From Pseudobutyrivibrio sp. YE44 (GTDB lineage: Bacteria; Bacillota; Clostridia; Lachnospirales; Lachnospiraceae): a stretch of DNA of 64,000 nucleotides. The translations under genes and the position numbers were made by a program. Position 1 is the first letter of the stretch. Each line of letters begins with the position of its first letter. The DNA is taken from the NCBI RefSeq assembly GCF_900104335.1, contig NZ_FMXT01000001.1, forward strand, positions 806,001 to 870,000. Reading direction: 5' to 3'. Below the pieces are notes generated by a model that did not search any database, was not told the DNA's origin, and worked only from the letters and a program-made list of their open reading frames with translations. This document shows, one piece after another, positions 9,018 through 17,482 of this stretch.

Positions 9018-10265
9018 TTAGCTAGCATCTGCAATAAGTGTCTTTGGAGATGTAATGACTGGAGAAGGTGTTATAACCTCTGAGGTTGGAATACCTTCGT
9101 AGAGTCTAAACAGATCATGAGCAACACTGTCACTACCTGCTGTAGCATCTGCAAACTGTTGCCATGTCAATCCGTTTTTACGATATATCGCCACAGCTTT
9201 TTCAAATACATCCCAATGCCACTCTGCATTTGGTGTTCTGTGTCCTTCAAGAGCTGATCCGCAATTTGGATTCCACTGGCTAGGCAACGCAACAACACCA
9301 TGCTCAACCAGATACTCAAGTCCTTCTATTGTATACTGCTTTGGTTCAATACCTGATACCATTGTTGATCTAACATTGAACTTGCCAAATACATCCACCT
9401 CATATTCCAAGGCTTTCAGCCAGTTATCTCTACCTCCACAATACTCTGTTTTACCTGGGCAAATAACATCAAAAATCTTAGGATTCCAAATCTCAATATT
9501 GCTAGCAATAGTTCTAAAGCCAGCCTCTTTATAATTCTCAAATACTGAAAAGTCCTTAGTTGCTCCAACACAAGCAGTTCCATTAAAGTCATCTAATCCG
9601 GTAGCCTCTTGAATTGCCTCTGCCACATCAATGTAGTATTCAACTTCTCTACGTTCAGGAATGAAACCTCCGCTTACTGTCATCTTATTAAAGCCTTCTT
9701 TGTAACCAGCAGCTATTGTCTCTGCTATCTGCTGTGGCGTCTTCCAGGAAACCTTATCTCTCTCTCCATATAATGCTTTAGTAGCATTTATATTGCAGAA
9801 CAGACAATCTAAACCTTTATCCTTTAAGAAGCATTCATTACTATAGGATACAAACATATGACCATAGCCATAATCTACAGCAACAGTTCTCATATCTGTT
9901 CCATCTGAGGTTTTAAGATTGTAGTAATTTGCTCGTTTAGCAAACTGAACATTATCTAATACTATCTGATTCTTATGCTCAATAAAGTATCTACCATCCT
10001 CATATTTGAGGGTATAATCACTACTCTTATCCCATACTACCCGTACCTGATATCCTCCCTTTGGTGTAATCAGGCATACTGGGAAATTGTATGCCACATG
10101 AGCATGTCTATCACTTGAAAAAAGTACATTCACCTGTTCCTTGTACTTTGTACCAAGCTCCAAATCCTTAAAGATTTCTGGATCAAAATTTAATCCGTCT
10201 ACCTGAAGCTCATTTTTTAATCTAATCTCCGCCAACAATTCCTGATCCAATTTTGTCTCTGCCAT
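9018..10265 (-). CDS. Radical SAM protein, nitrogenase-like locus, copy 2
   Basis: This 415-residue protein has an unusual cluster motif: Cys145, Cys154 and Cys157 in SNECFLKDKGLDCLFCNIN (C-x8-C-x2-C instead of C-x3-C-x2-C). VSGGFIPERREVEYY follows, consistent with a radical SAM barrel. Further conserved blocks are GTACVGA, CPGKTEYCGGRDNW and GSALEGHRTPNAEWHW. It is a clear paralogue of the protein at 18255-19439 over nearly the full length. AAAAAGGAGATTGAT precedes the ATG. Within its operon it follows a binding protein and permease. It presumably cleaves SAM to 5'-deoxyadenosyl radical; substrate unknown. I do not recognise a named family. Confidence 0.82.
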   Translation of the reverse strand: MAETKLDQELLAEIRLKNELQVDGLNFDPEIFKDLELGTKYKEQVNVLFSSDRHAHVAYNFPVCLITPKGGYQVRVVWDKSSDYTLKYEDGRYFIEHKNQIVLDNVQFAKRANYYNLKTSDGTDMRTVAVDYGYGHMFVSYSNECFLKDKGLDCLFCNINATKALYGERDKVSWKTPQQIAETIAAGYKEGFNKMTVSGGFIPERREVEYYIDVAEAIQEATGLDDFNGTACVGATKDFSVFENYKEAGFRTIASNIEIWNPKIFDVICPGKTEYCGGRDNWLKALEYEVDVFGKFNVRSTMVSGIEPKQYTIEGLEYLVEHGVVALPSQWNPNCGSALEGHRTPNAEWHWDVFEKAVAIYRKNGLTWQQFADATAGSDSVAHDLFRLYEGIPTSEVITPSPVITSPKTLIADAS

Positions 10266-10283
10266 ATCAATCTCCTTTTTTAA

Positions 10284-11066
10284 TTATTTGTTACTAGGTG
10301 CCCAAAACAATGCTCGCTTTTGAATATTTATCATTAATAATTCGATAAGTAATCCAAAAATACCCATAGATATAATTCCAATGAAAAGTGTTGCAGGTTG
10401 GGCCATCTCTCTACCATAGGATATTAAAAATCCTATTCCTGCAGATGCAGCAATCATCTCAGCTGCAACAACACAAGTCCATGAACTACTCACTCCCAGT
10501 CTCAAGCCAGTAAAAATATATGGAGTAGCTCCAGGAATTATTATTGAAAATAGTACCTGCTTTTTATTCTTCTCAAACATTTTTCCAACCTCTATAAATT
10601 TGGCATCTATGGACTTTAAACCTGAGATAGTATTAATCAATGTAGGCCAAAAGCTTCCTAAAGCAATTACAGCAACCTTTGATTCCTCCCCAATTCCCAT
10701 AGATAAAATCATAAGGGGAATCAGTGCAATAGCAGGGATTGGTCTAAGCATTCCAATCAATGCAATAGTTGATTTATTTGCAAAATCATAAAGACCAATT
10801 ACTATACCAAGAGCCAACCCTAAAATACTTCCTATAAAGAAACCTTTAATGACTCTAGAAAAACTAGCTACAACATGTTTCAAATATTTCCCATCAAAAA
10901 CCATCTCTTTCCATGTTGAAAATAACTTACCTGGAGTTGGAAAAACTGAATTATTCAACACTTCTGATTCTGTTCCTATATACCAAAACATCACAATCAG
11001 TATTGGAATCCAAATCGCAATAAATACTGGACTAATATATTTTTTAATAGAATTAATTTTTACCAT
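10284..11066 (-). CDS. NitT/TauT-type ABC transporter permease, copy 2
   Basis: This 260-residue membrane subunit resembles SsuC/TauC permeases, with about six membrane segments. The EAA-type loop is around IDAKFIEVGKMFEKNKKQVLFSIIIPGATPYIF, and SSWTCVVAAEMI is family-typical. GAGGACACGCCT precedes the ATG. It lies 10 bases after the binding-protein gene and 18 before the second radical SAM gene. No ATPase is encoded in this half of the locus; the SsuB-like ATPase at 16675-17463 may serve both permeases. SsuC-type systems import sulfonates, nitrate, cyanate or thiamine precursors; here an organosulfur compound is inferred from context. Confidence 0.87.
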   Translation of the reverse strand: MVKINSIKKYISPVFIAIWIPILIVMFWYIGTESEVLNNSVFPTPGKLFSTWKEMVFDGKYLKHVVASFSRVIKGFFIGSILGLALGIVIGLYDFANKSTIALIGMLRPIPAIALIPLMILSMGIGEESKVAVIALGSFWPTLINTISGLKSIDAKFIEVGKMFEKNKKQVLFSIIIPGATPYIFTGLRLGVSSSWTCVVAAEMIAASAGIGFLISYGREMAQPATLFIGIISMGIFGLLIELLMINIQKRALFWAPSNK

Positions 11067-11076
11067 AGGCGTGTCC

Positions 11077-12078
11077 TCACTTTATATTTGCAAGTTCTAA
11101 GTAGTCAGTATTGATATACTCAGTAATATCAAAATCCTTTTCGATTAATCCATAGGTAAAGGACTGCTGTTCTCCTTCTACTAGGGCATTAATATTGTTG
11201 CTATCTATTCCTACACTTATTTCAGAATCAATTATTGTCTTATATGTTGTATCAACATCAACATCATCAATATCCTTTATAATTTGAGCTGCTTCTTCCG
11301 GATTCTCAACTGACCATTTTGCAGCTTTATCAAGTGCCTTTAAGTACTTAGCCACCAAGTCTGGATGCTCTTTTCCAAATTCTGCTCTGTCTACTGTAAT
11401 TGATACATACTGTTTATAGCCTTCCGCATTTGCAACAACATGAATGCTGTCCTCTTTTTCAGCAACTGCTCTAAAATGAGGTTCCCACACAATAGCAGCA
11501 TCAATATCACCAGCCAATAAACTTGTAACTCCATCAGCCACACCCAAATTTAAGATTTCAACATCATCTTCTGTTAAACCAACGGAATCAAGATAAATGT
11601 ATAACAGTGGCTGTGCATTAGAACCAAATGGAACTGACACTTTCTTTCCCTTTAAATCAGCGAGAGTTTCTATTCCAGAATCATTTCTAGCCAATAGTCC
11701 ATGAAGTTTATCTGATGCTCTAGTCTTTGAAATAATTTCAATATCTACGCCATTTGATATAGCTGAGAAAGCTGGTTGATCTCCCATAAATCCAATGTCT
11801 AAATCCCCAGCAGTAAGTGCCTCTATAATAGGTGGTCCATAACTGAAAACCTGTGTATCTATAGTCAAACCCTCCTCCTCAAAATAACCATTATGTTCAG
11901 CTATGTTCGCTAATAAATCGCCAGGCTGTCTTCCAACTCTTATTACTGTATCATCCTTTAAATCACTACCTACTTCGATTTTTTCGTTTGCTTCTACGGT
12001 TGATGATGATGTGGTGCCACACCCAACAACACCTATTGACACTACTGCCGAAAGTAATAACATTGCTAATTTCTTCAT
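11077..12078 (-). CDS. NitT/TauT-type ABC transporter substrate-binding lipoprotein, copy 2
   Basis: This 333-residue lipoprotein has signal MKKLAMLLLSAVVSIGVVGC with the lipobox Cys near residue 20. The mature part carries the SsuA/NMT1-like pattern: RVGRQPGDLLANIAEHNGYFEEEGL, QVFSYGPPIIEALTAGDLDIGFMGDQPA, LKGKKVSVPFGSNAQPLL and AGDIDAAIVWEPH. I start at 12078, where AAGGAGGAAAAAGAA precedes ATG; the frame is open to 12114 without a site. It is 20 bases after the nucleosidase stop and 10 before the permease. The ligand is unknown; aliphatic sulfonate-like or other small organosulfur compounds are likely from family and operon. Confidence 0.87.
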   Translation of the reverse strand: MKKLAMLLLSAVVSIGVVGCGTTSSSTVEANEKIEVGSDLKDDTVIRVGRQPGDLLANIAEHNGYFEEEGLTIDTQVFSYGPPIIEALTAGDLDIGFMGDQPAFSAISNGVDIEIISKTRASDKLHGLLARNDSGIETLADLKGKKVSVPFGSNAQPLLYIYLDSVGLTEDDVEILNLGVADGVTSLLAGDIDAAIVWEPHFRAVAEKEDSIHVVANAEGYKQYVSITVDRAEFGKEHPDLVAKYLKALDKAAKWSVENPEEAAQIIKDIDDVDVDTTYKTIIDSEISVGIDSNNINALVEGEQQSFTYGLIEKDFDITEYINTDYLELANIK

Positions 12079-12097
12079 TTCTTTTTCCTCCTTTTTT

Positions 12098-12799
12098 CTA
12101 TGAAATCTTTTCAATATAATCCACTATGATTTCCCCTGGAATTCCGAAAACCTTTTCCTTGAGTTTTTGTTTCTTTTCGTCGTTTTCCAAAGACAAGCTA
12201 AGTTTTTTTATGGTCTTTCTATTTGCCATATCAGAAAATGACCTAATCCCCACAAAATCAATATCTTTAGCCGTGGCGACCTGGGCTATGGCAGCTGTTT
12301 CCATATCAAAAGATAATGGTTTAAATTGCTTCTTTATCTGTCTACGTTTTCTCCCCTCAAATAAAACAAAATCACCTGTTGCAAGTCTTCCTGTTTTATA
12401 ATTAACTCCCTTTTCCTCAGCTATCTTACTAAGCTCAGTTATCAGTTCCGCTGGAGTACCATTAATAGTTGGGAAATTTTCTGGAAGTAAGGTTTTCAAA
12501 TCAACCTGCACATATTCCTTACCAATGACAACTGAGCCAACCTTAAGGTCATCATCCAATCCACCAGCTACTCCTATATTTACGATTAAATCTGGGGAAA
12601 AATAATTAATGGCATCTGCCGTCTGAAATGCTGCATTTACCTTTCCAACTCCTAGTACCTTCACATAAACTTCAATACTATTGTTGTCATTGATATATTG
12701 GTTTTCACCTATCTTTCTCCAAATATCTTTTTTCAAAATGTACTTCTCGAGATTTTCTACTTCCTTGTCTAAAGCACTGACTATTAATACTTTTTTCAT
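12098..12799 (-). CDS. mtnN: 5'-methylthioadenosine/S-adenosylhomocysteine nucleosidase
   Basis: This 233-residue enzyme removes adenine from methylthioadenosine, S-adenosylhomocysteine and 5'-deoxyadenosine. Visible motifs are VSALDKEVE near the start, LGVGKVNAA, NIGVAGGL, ATGDFVLF, the ribose-binding Glu in FDMETAAIAQVA and the catalytic Asp in VGIRSFSDMA. AAAGGAG precedes the ATG. It is the first gene of the second half of the nitrogenase-like locus, after a tandem leader and terminator. With two radical SAM proteins nearby, it could clear 5'-deoxyadenosine or recycle a SAM-derived product. Confidence 0.93.
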   Translation of the reverse strand: MKKVLIVSALDKEVENLEKYILKKDIWRKIGENQYINDNNSIEVYVKVLGVGKVNAAFQTADAINYFSPDLIVNIGVAGGLDDDLKVGSVVIGKEYVQVDLKTLLPENFPTINGTPAELITELSKIAEEKGVNYKTGRLATGDFVLFEGRKRRQIKKQFKPLSFDMETAAIAQVATAKDIDFVGIRSFSDMANRKTIKKLSLSLENDEKKQKLKEKVFGIPGEIIVDYIEKIS

Positions 12800-12821
12800 A
12801 TGCCGTATTTCTCCTTTGAAT

Positions 12822-12929
12822 AAAAAAAGAGGCCCAAAACCACTAAATGTTTAAGTGATTTTGAACCTCTAGTTGTCTGGTCAGTTCTTGATAAACTTAT
12901 GATCGAACCTCTAGTTGTCTGGTCAGTTC
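12822..12929 (-). promoter_or_regulatory. Tandem leader element with intrinsic terminator before mtnN
   Basis: On the minus strand a 25-base element occurs twice: 12905-12929 and 12863-12887. Each reads GAACTGACCAGACAA followed directly by CTAGAGGTTC. GAAC can pair with GTTC, with a small inner stem. The second copy runs into a 17-bp stem with three G-U pairs (12828-12870) followed by TTTTTTT, so the AGAGGTTC end can be part of either the element or the terminator. A third copy precedes metK. This is the architecture of a transcription-attenuating riboswitch or protein-bound antiterminator. I do not recognise it as a known class. Confidence 0.8.
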
Positions 12930-12934
12930 GCTAT

Positions 12935-14362
12935 TTAGTTGTATAATTGTTTTCTTCTTGAAGCAGATAAATCCTTAGAAACTATACCTCTTTGAGATAT
13001 ATCAATCCATTTATCTTCTGCCTTCAGAGATTTAAAGCTTGATATAAGCGAAGTCTTTTCGGCATCCTCATACTTCTCAATTCGAGATTCATAGTTTTCT
13101 ACAAATGCTAAAACACCTCTAGTTCCAACACTTGCTCTGTTTAAAATAAAACTATGATATATTGGATATGATACTTCCAGTAAAGGAATATTTAGCTTTT
13201 CCTCCAAGCCTTTTTCAAGAGAACTTCCCAATATCAATTCCGCATTACTTGATTTTATTATCCCTTCGATTTCCTTTTTATCCTGTGAATAATAAACCTT
13301 TTCTGCCAGATCATTAAGAATATCAGAATTATTTCTCTCGTGAAGCTCATCCTTTGCCTTTGCATCCACTATAACAATGCTGGCAACCTCTGCAGCGAAA
13401 TAATCGTTAAGAATCTTAGCATATCTATATGACTGTTCTTCATCACCAATTATAACCACTCGTTTTGACAAATCATTTTTATTTCTAGCTGCAACAACCT
13501 GTGAAATGAAACTATTTTGATAATCCCTTTCCTGTTCAATAAAAGCATCGACATCCTCTTCACTGACTTCAGCGTATTGACTTACCGAACGAAGTAGTTT
13601 TTCCTCTTCATCCACATTTACTGGAAGAGTATCTACATTTAATACAGGAATATTAGCCTTATCATTTAGAAACTTTGCAGGTGCTTCTCCCCATCGTGAA
13701 AATACGATACTGGCTGATGCTTTATATGCATCCACCAAATCCTGTACACCGCCAAATGTTCCAAAGAATAAATTTACCTTTAAGCCAACAGCTTCAAAGA
13801 TTCTTTTAATCTCCTCAAGATTTCCCTGCCAATAAACATCCTTATAAGGTACTATTCCAAAAATATTGATAAGCTTTGTATCTTTCTCTTCCTCTACATT
13901 TTTTATACCTGGAATTCCTTTTAAAATATCAACCAACACATTTTCATAACCCTGATATGCATTTCCATTGAAACCAGCTCCTAGAGTATCAACTACAGGC
14001 TCTCCCTGTTCCACGATTTCTCTAGTCATGGCATCAACATCATCTCCAACCATTGCAGATTCACAGCTATTTAGGATAACGAATAATTCGCCATTTATTA
14101 TTTTTGCTGTATTTTTTATCTGTTCGCGAAGACGTGACGCTCCTCCGAAAATTACATGACGTTCCTGTGCTACTGTTCCTGGGATTCCAACACCAGACAC
14201 ACCACTGGCAACACTTGTACTTTTGCTATCAACTAGCTGATTAATTACTCCACAGCCTGCATTAGCATGAACAACTGGGATAGCCCCCTTTATCTCCTGC
14301 ACCGTTTGAAGTGCACCGTGAAGCACGCAGCCACTTCTTGGATTTTCTATAACCTTTGACAT
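12935..14362 (-). CDS. Nitrogenase-like reductase subunit, three-cysteine (NifK/BchY-like)
   Basis: This 475-residue protein belongs to the NifD/NifK/BchN/BchY oxidoreductase superfamily. Its only cysteines are Cys12, Cys37 and Cys100, in RSGCVLHGALQ, HANAGCGV and ILNSCESAMVGDDV. Both sequence and spacing match the cluster ligands of this superfamily. No other Cys exists to bind a FeMo-type cofactor. It starts one base after the previous gene's stop, with AGGAGGTAAGCTAAT. It is the last gene of the H-D-K set; a leader and terminator follow. It presumably forms a heterotetramer with its neighbour that receives electrons from the NifH-like protein. Substrate unknown. Confidence 0.85.
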   Translation of the reverse strand: MSKVIENPRSGCVLHGALQTVQEIKGAIPVVHANAGCGVINQLVDSKSTSVASGVSGVGIPGTVAQERHVIFGGASRLREQIKNTAKIINGELFVILNSCESAMVGDDVDAMTREIVEQGEPVVDTLGAGFNGNAYQGYENVLVDILKGIPGIKNVEEEKDTKLINIFGIVPYKDVYWQGNLEEIKRIFEAVGLKVNLFFGTFGGVQDLVDAYKASASIVFSRWGEAPAKFLNDKANIPVLNVDTLPVNVDEEEKLLRSVSQYAEVSEEDVDAFIEQERDYQNSFISQVVAARNKNDLSKRVVIIGDEEQSYRYAKILNDYFAAEVASIVIVDAKAKDELHERNNSDILNDLAEKVYYSQDKKEIEGIIKSSNAELILGSSLEKGLEEKLNIPLLEVSYPIYHSFILNRASVGTRGVLAFVENYESRIEKYEDAEKTSLISSFKSLKAEDKWIDISQRGIVSKDLSASRRKQLYN

Positions 14363-14363
14363 A

Positions 14364-15767
14364 TTAGCTTACCTCCTGCTTCACATACCAATTACCACTT
14401 CTCTTTTTCCATGATGGTTTGTAAATACTTTCCTTCTGGATCTTTTTATCATTTTCCAAAACTCGTATCGCCTTGGTAAAGGCCTTACTCAATTTATCTA
14501 CTCCCGCAAAACCATAGCTTGTCTGTTTTCTAAGATTAACAATGACAACACCTTCATGGCCTAAATCTTCATATCCCTCAAAATCCGTCACAAAAATATC
14601 CACCTGGTCTTTTGAAATTTCATTAGCCTTCTCAAATAGCTGTCCATTACCAATTATTGTTGAGACACTGTTCTTAAGAAAATCCAACCTTTTCAGCTGT
14701 TTTCTGTTTTCCAAATCAACAAATGGTGAGCCAAATCCAACAACTTCTCCACCAAGATTGGTAATATATCTTGTTAATGCTGGTATTTTACTCAGAGGAG
14801 CATCAACAAAAATCTTTTTGTCTGTTAGCAAATCATTATTAAAGTTTGCTGTCAATTCATTTTCAATCTCATCGATATAAGCAATCGCATCATCTTCAAT
14901 TCTCAAGAAGTTTGCCAGCTTAAGAATAAAGTTTTTCGTTCCTCTGAAGCCTATAGGAGCCTCCGATGAAATATATGGAACTCCAAATACCTCTTCTAAT
15001 TCTTTAGCTAAATATTCACCCTCCTCTGGATTTAAAACCACAGATGCTCTTGCCAAAGATGCTTTCTTTATTTCTTCAATTGAAGAAAAACGTGGGATAA
15101 CTTGAAATTTAATATTTAAAGCTTTAAATATCTTTGAAATCTCCACCACATCCTGAAGACCTTCTGAAAAAGAAATGATATTTATAAAATCATCTCTATC
15201 TGTCACTTCTTTTTTTACCACATACTTAAGAAGGCTATGAGTTACAATATCATATCCAGTAACAGGCGTTTTAGACTTGAAGCCATCTGTATATATACTA
15301 ATAATCGATACTCCCAGCTCATCCTCCAGCTCAAGAATAACTGAATTAATATCATCATTATTGATTGCCACAACAGGGGTTCCAATAATAAAAATCACCT
15401 TTGGATGATGTTCCTCATAGGCTCTTTCCACTGCCTCTCTCAGTTTGTCATCACCACCTAATATGGTATCCCTTTCATTAAGATCAGTAGCAATCCAGTT
15501 GAAGGATTTATCATCATCAACAGCTAGTCCTAAGCTTCCACAACCTATAGCACCGTTTATAATAATAAAAGCATCTTCAATCTTTGAAAGAACATCAAAG
15601 GCTGCTATAGTTTCATCTCTATGAATCTGTGTAAAGGTTCTTATTCTCTGCTTGATTTCTGTTCCAGAGGTTTCATCAATTAAGCCCTCTAGATTTCCAT
15701 TAAAATGGCTTAATGACATAAGTCTCTTTTCTCTTGTGAGAGCTTTTCTCTCTTCTAAAAAACTCAT
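14364..15767 (-). CDS. Nitrogenase-like reductase subunit, one-cysteine (NifD/BchZ-like)
   Basis: This 467-residue protein is in the same superfamily as its downstream partner. It contains a single cysteine, Cys76, in NGAIGCGSLGLAVDDD, at the second P-cluster-like ligand position. The first position falls in a region reading RTFTQIHRDETIAAF and the third in FIIGTPVVAINNDDI, both without Cys. This gives a 3+1 ligand set with the partner, as known for chlorophyllide oxidoreductase BchY/BchZ, and is unlike nitrogenase or a two-P-cluster enzyme. GACTGGAGGTAATTT precedes the ATG. It lies 19 bases after the NifH-like gene. It is not recognisable as any characterised member. Confidence 0.83.
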   Translation of the reverse strand: MSFLEERKALTREKRLMSLSHFNGNLEGLIDETSGTEIKQRIRTFTQIHRDETIAAFDVLSKIEDAFIIINGAIGCGSLGLAVDDDKSFNWIATDLNERDTILGGDDKLREAVERAYEEHHPKVIFIIGTPVVAINNDDINSVILELEDELGVSIISIYTDGFKSKTPVTGYDIVTHSLLKYVVKKEVTDRDDFINIISFSEGLQDVVEISKIFKALNIKFQVIPRFSSIEEIKKASLARASVVLNPEEGEYLAKELEEVFGVPYISSEAPIGFRGTKNFILKLANFLRIEDDAIAYIDEIENELTANFNNDLLTDKKIFVDAPLSKIPALTRYITNLGGEVVGFGSPFVDLENRKQLKRLDFLKNSVSTIIGNGQLFEKANEISKDQVDIFVTDFEGYEDLGHEGVVIVNLRKQTSYGFAGVDKLSKAFTKAIRVLENDKKIQKESIYKPSWKKRSGNWYVKQEVS

Positions 15768-15786
15768 AAATTACCTCCAGTCAATT

Positions 15787-16665
15787 TTAGATAGCTTCAG
15801 CAACGCCACCTACAACACCATTTTCAATATCATATATACGGTCTCCCCAGGTTCTTGCCCAATCTCTAAGTTCGGTAGAACCAAGTGGATTTGGAACCAC
15901 AAGATCTTCATTTTCAGCAATATGTTTAGCAAGATTTCTATAAATGTCAGCCTGAGCGCTGTTTGGCTTTGCCTCAATAACAGTCTTTCCATATAATTCA
16001 CTCTGCTGTACATCCAAAGAACGATTTACATAACCTGCAATGCTTGTTCCCGTCTTTGCAACGAAATCATCAACAATCTCTCTGTGATAACCTGGCTTCA
16101 TACTATTTGCAATTACACCACCAAGCTTTGCGCCACCTGTTGGAGCATATTTGTTGATAGCCTTGAATAAGTTATTAGCTGCATATAAAGCCATGAAATC
16201 AGATGAGCTTACAACATAGGCTCTATCTGTAATGCCATCTCGAATAGGAACTGCAAAGCCGCCGCAAACTACATCGCCAAGTACATCATATAAAACGTAA
16301 TCTGGCTTAAATTCTTCAAAGAGATTAAGCTCCTGCAGAAGATTTACCGCTGCGTTGATTCCACGTCCTGCACAGCCTACACCAGGAACAGGACCACCTG
16401 ATTCGATGCAAAGAACTCCACCAAATCCTTTAACTGAAATATCATCCAAATGAATTTTGTTACCCTCTCTTAAACTATCAAGTACTGTTGGAAGATAGTT
16501 ATTTCCTCGAAGAGTATTTGTAGAATCACTTTTAGGATCACATCCAATCTGAATTACTCTATATCCTGCTTCAGCCAACGCTGCACTAATGTTTGATGTG
16601 GTTGTTGATTTTCCAATGCCACCCTTTCCATATATAGCTATATGCTTTCCAATTTTCTCCGCCAT
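15787..16665 (-). CDS. NifH-like ATP-dependent iron-sulfur reductase
   Basis: This 292-residue homodimeric electron donor is close to NifH/BchL/BchX. It has the P-loop GKGGIGKST (residues 13-21) and [10 protein letters not shown]. The [4Fe-4S]-bridging cysteines are Cys98 in GVGCAGRG and Cys134 in [15 protein letters not shown] hydrolysis would drive low-potential electrons into the two following subunits. TTAGGAGGCAGAT precedes the ATG. It is 9 bases after the ABC ATPase gene, so transport and reduction genes share one transcript. No nifB, nifE, nifN or dinitrogenase homologues lie in the window, so nitrogen fixation is unlikely. Confidence 0.95.
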   Translation of the reverse strand: MAEKIGKHIAIYGKGGIGKSTTTSNISAALAEAGYRVIQIGCDPKSDSTNTLRGNNYLPTVLDSLREGNKIHLDDISVKGFGGVLCIESGGPVPGVGCAGRGINAAVNLLQELNLFEEFKPDYVLYDVLGDVVCGGFAVPIRDGITDRAYVVSSSDFMALYAANNLFKAINKYAPTGGAKLGGVIANSMKPGYHREIVDDFVAKTGTSIAGYVNRSLDVQQSELYGKTVIEAKPNSAQADIYRNLAKHIAENEDLVVPNPLGSTELRDWARTWGDRIYDIENGVVGGVAEAI

Positions 16666-16674
16666 ATCTGCCTC

Positions 16675-17463
16675 CTAAATTACATAATCTTCTTCGATTT
16701 CTTTTTCCTCAAAGAAATAATTGAATATCTTTTTCTTTTTAAGAACAAAGTATTGATCATTTCTATGTCTTGGTCTTGAAATATCAATATCAATAATGTC
16801 TTTAATCTGACCTGGTCTATTTGAAAGAACAACAACTCTGTCCGCCAAATATACCGCCTCTTCTATATCATGGGTAACCATAACCATTGTGGTTCCCTCC
16901 TGCTCCTGGATAGCTAAAAGCTCATCCTGAAGCTGAATTTTTGTAAAAGCATCAAGGGCACCAAAAGGTTCATCCAATAATAATACTGGAGGATTATCCA
17001 CCAAAGCTCTCGCGATATTTGCTCTTTGAGCCATTCCACCGGATAACTCCTTAGGATAGGATTTAGCAAAATCTGAAAGATGAACAAGCTCTAATATCTC
17101 CTTTGCTCTTCTCTTCTTTTCAGCCTTTGGAACCCCGTCTAAAGCAAATTCAACATTTTGCTGTACAGTCATCCATGGAAATAATCTAGCCTCCTGGAAT
17201 ACCAGTCCTCTTGTTTTGGATGGACCATTTATGTCTTTTCCAGACACTGCTACATTTCCTTCAAATTCCAAATCCAGGCCTGCAATTGTTCTAAGCAACG
17301 TGCTTTTTCCACAACCACTTCCGCCAACAATACAAATAAATTCTCCCTTTTTTACCGATAGATTTATATCATTTAAAACTGTCAGCTCATTTGAATTTTC
17401 AAGTGTAAACTTCTTATGAAGATGGGTAATATCTATTATTTTCTCTGAATCCTGTAATGCCAT
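16675..17463 (-). CDS. NitT/TauT-type ABC transporter ATPase
   Basis: This 262-residue ATPase resembles SsuB/TauB/NrtD. It has Walker A GGSGCGKST, signature LSGGMAQRANIARAL, Walker B VLLLDEPFGALDAF and the switch His in MVTHDIEEAVYLA. RGLVFQEARLFPWMTV is a family-typical Q-loop. It lies 19 bases after its permease and 9 before the NifH-like gene. It is the only ATPase for two permease/binding-protein sets in this locus, so it may energise both. Import of a small anionic or organosulfur compound is inferred from the family. Confidence 0.93.
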   Translation of the reverse strand: MALQDSEKIIDITHLHKKFTLENSNELTVLNDINLSVKKGEFICIVGGSGCGKSTLLRTIAGLDLEFEGNVAVSGKDINGPSKTRGLVFQEARLFPWMTVQQNVEFALDGVPKAEKKRRAKEILELVHLSDFAKSYPKELSGGMAQRANIARALVDNPPVLLLDEPFGALDAFTKIQLQDELLAIQEQEGTTMVMVTHDIEEAVYLADRVVVLSNRPGQIKDIIDIDISRPRHRNDQYFVLKKKKIFNYFFEEKEIEEDYVI

Positions 17464-17482
17464 TTTTAGTCACCTCTATTCT

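Noticed and set aside
12822-12929. PreQ1 riboswitch, because of AGAGGTTC
   Set aside because: The A-rich 3' tail and loop required for preQ1-I are missing, and the downstream genes do not concern queuosine.
12935-16665. Nitrogen fixation (nifHDK)
   Set aside because: The D/K-like proteins lack five or more of the conserved nitrogenase ligands, no nifB/E/N is nearby, and the context is SAM and sulfur metabolism.
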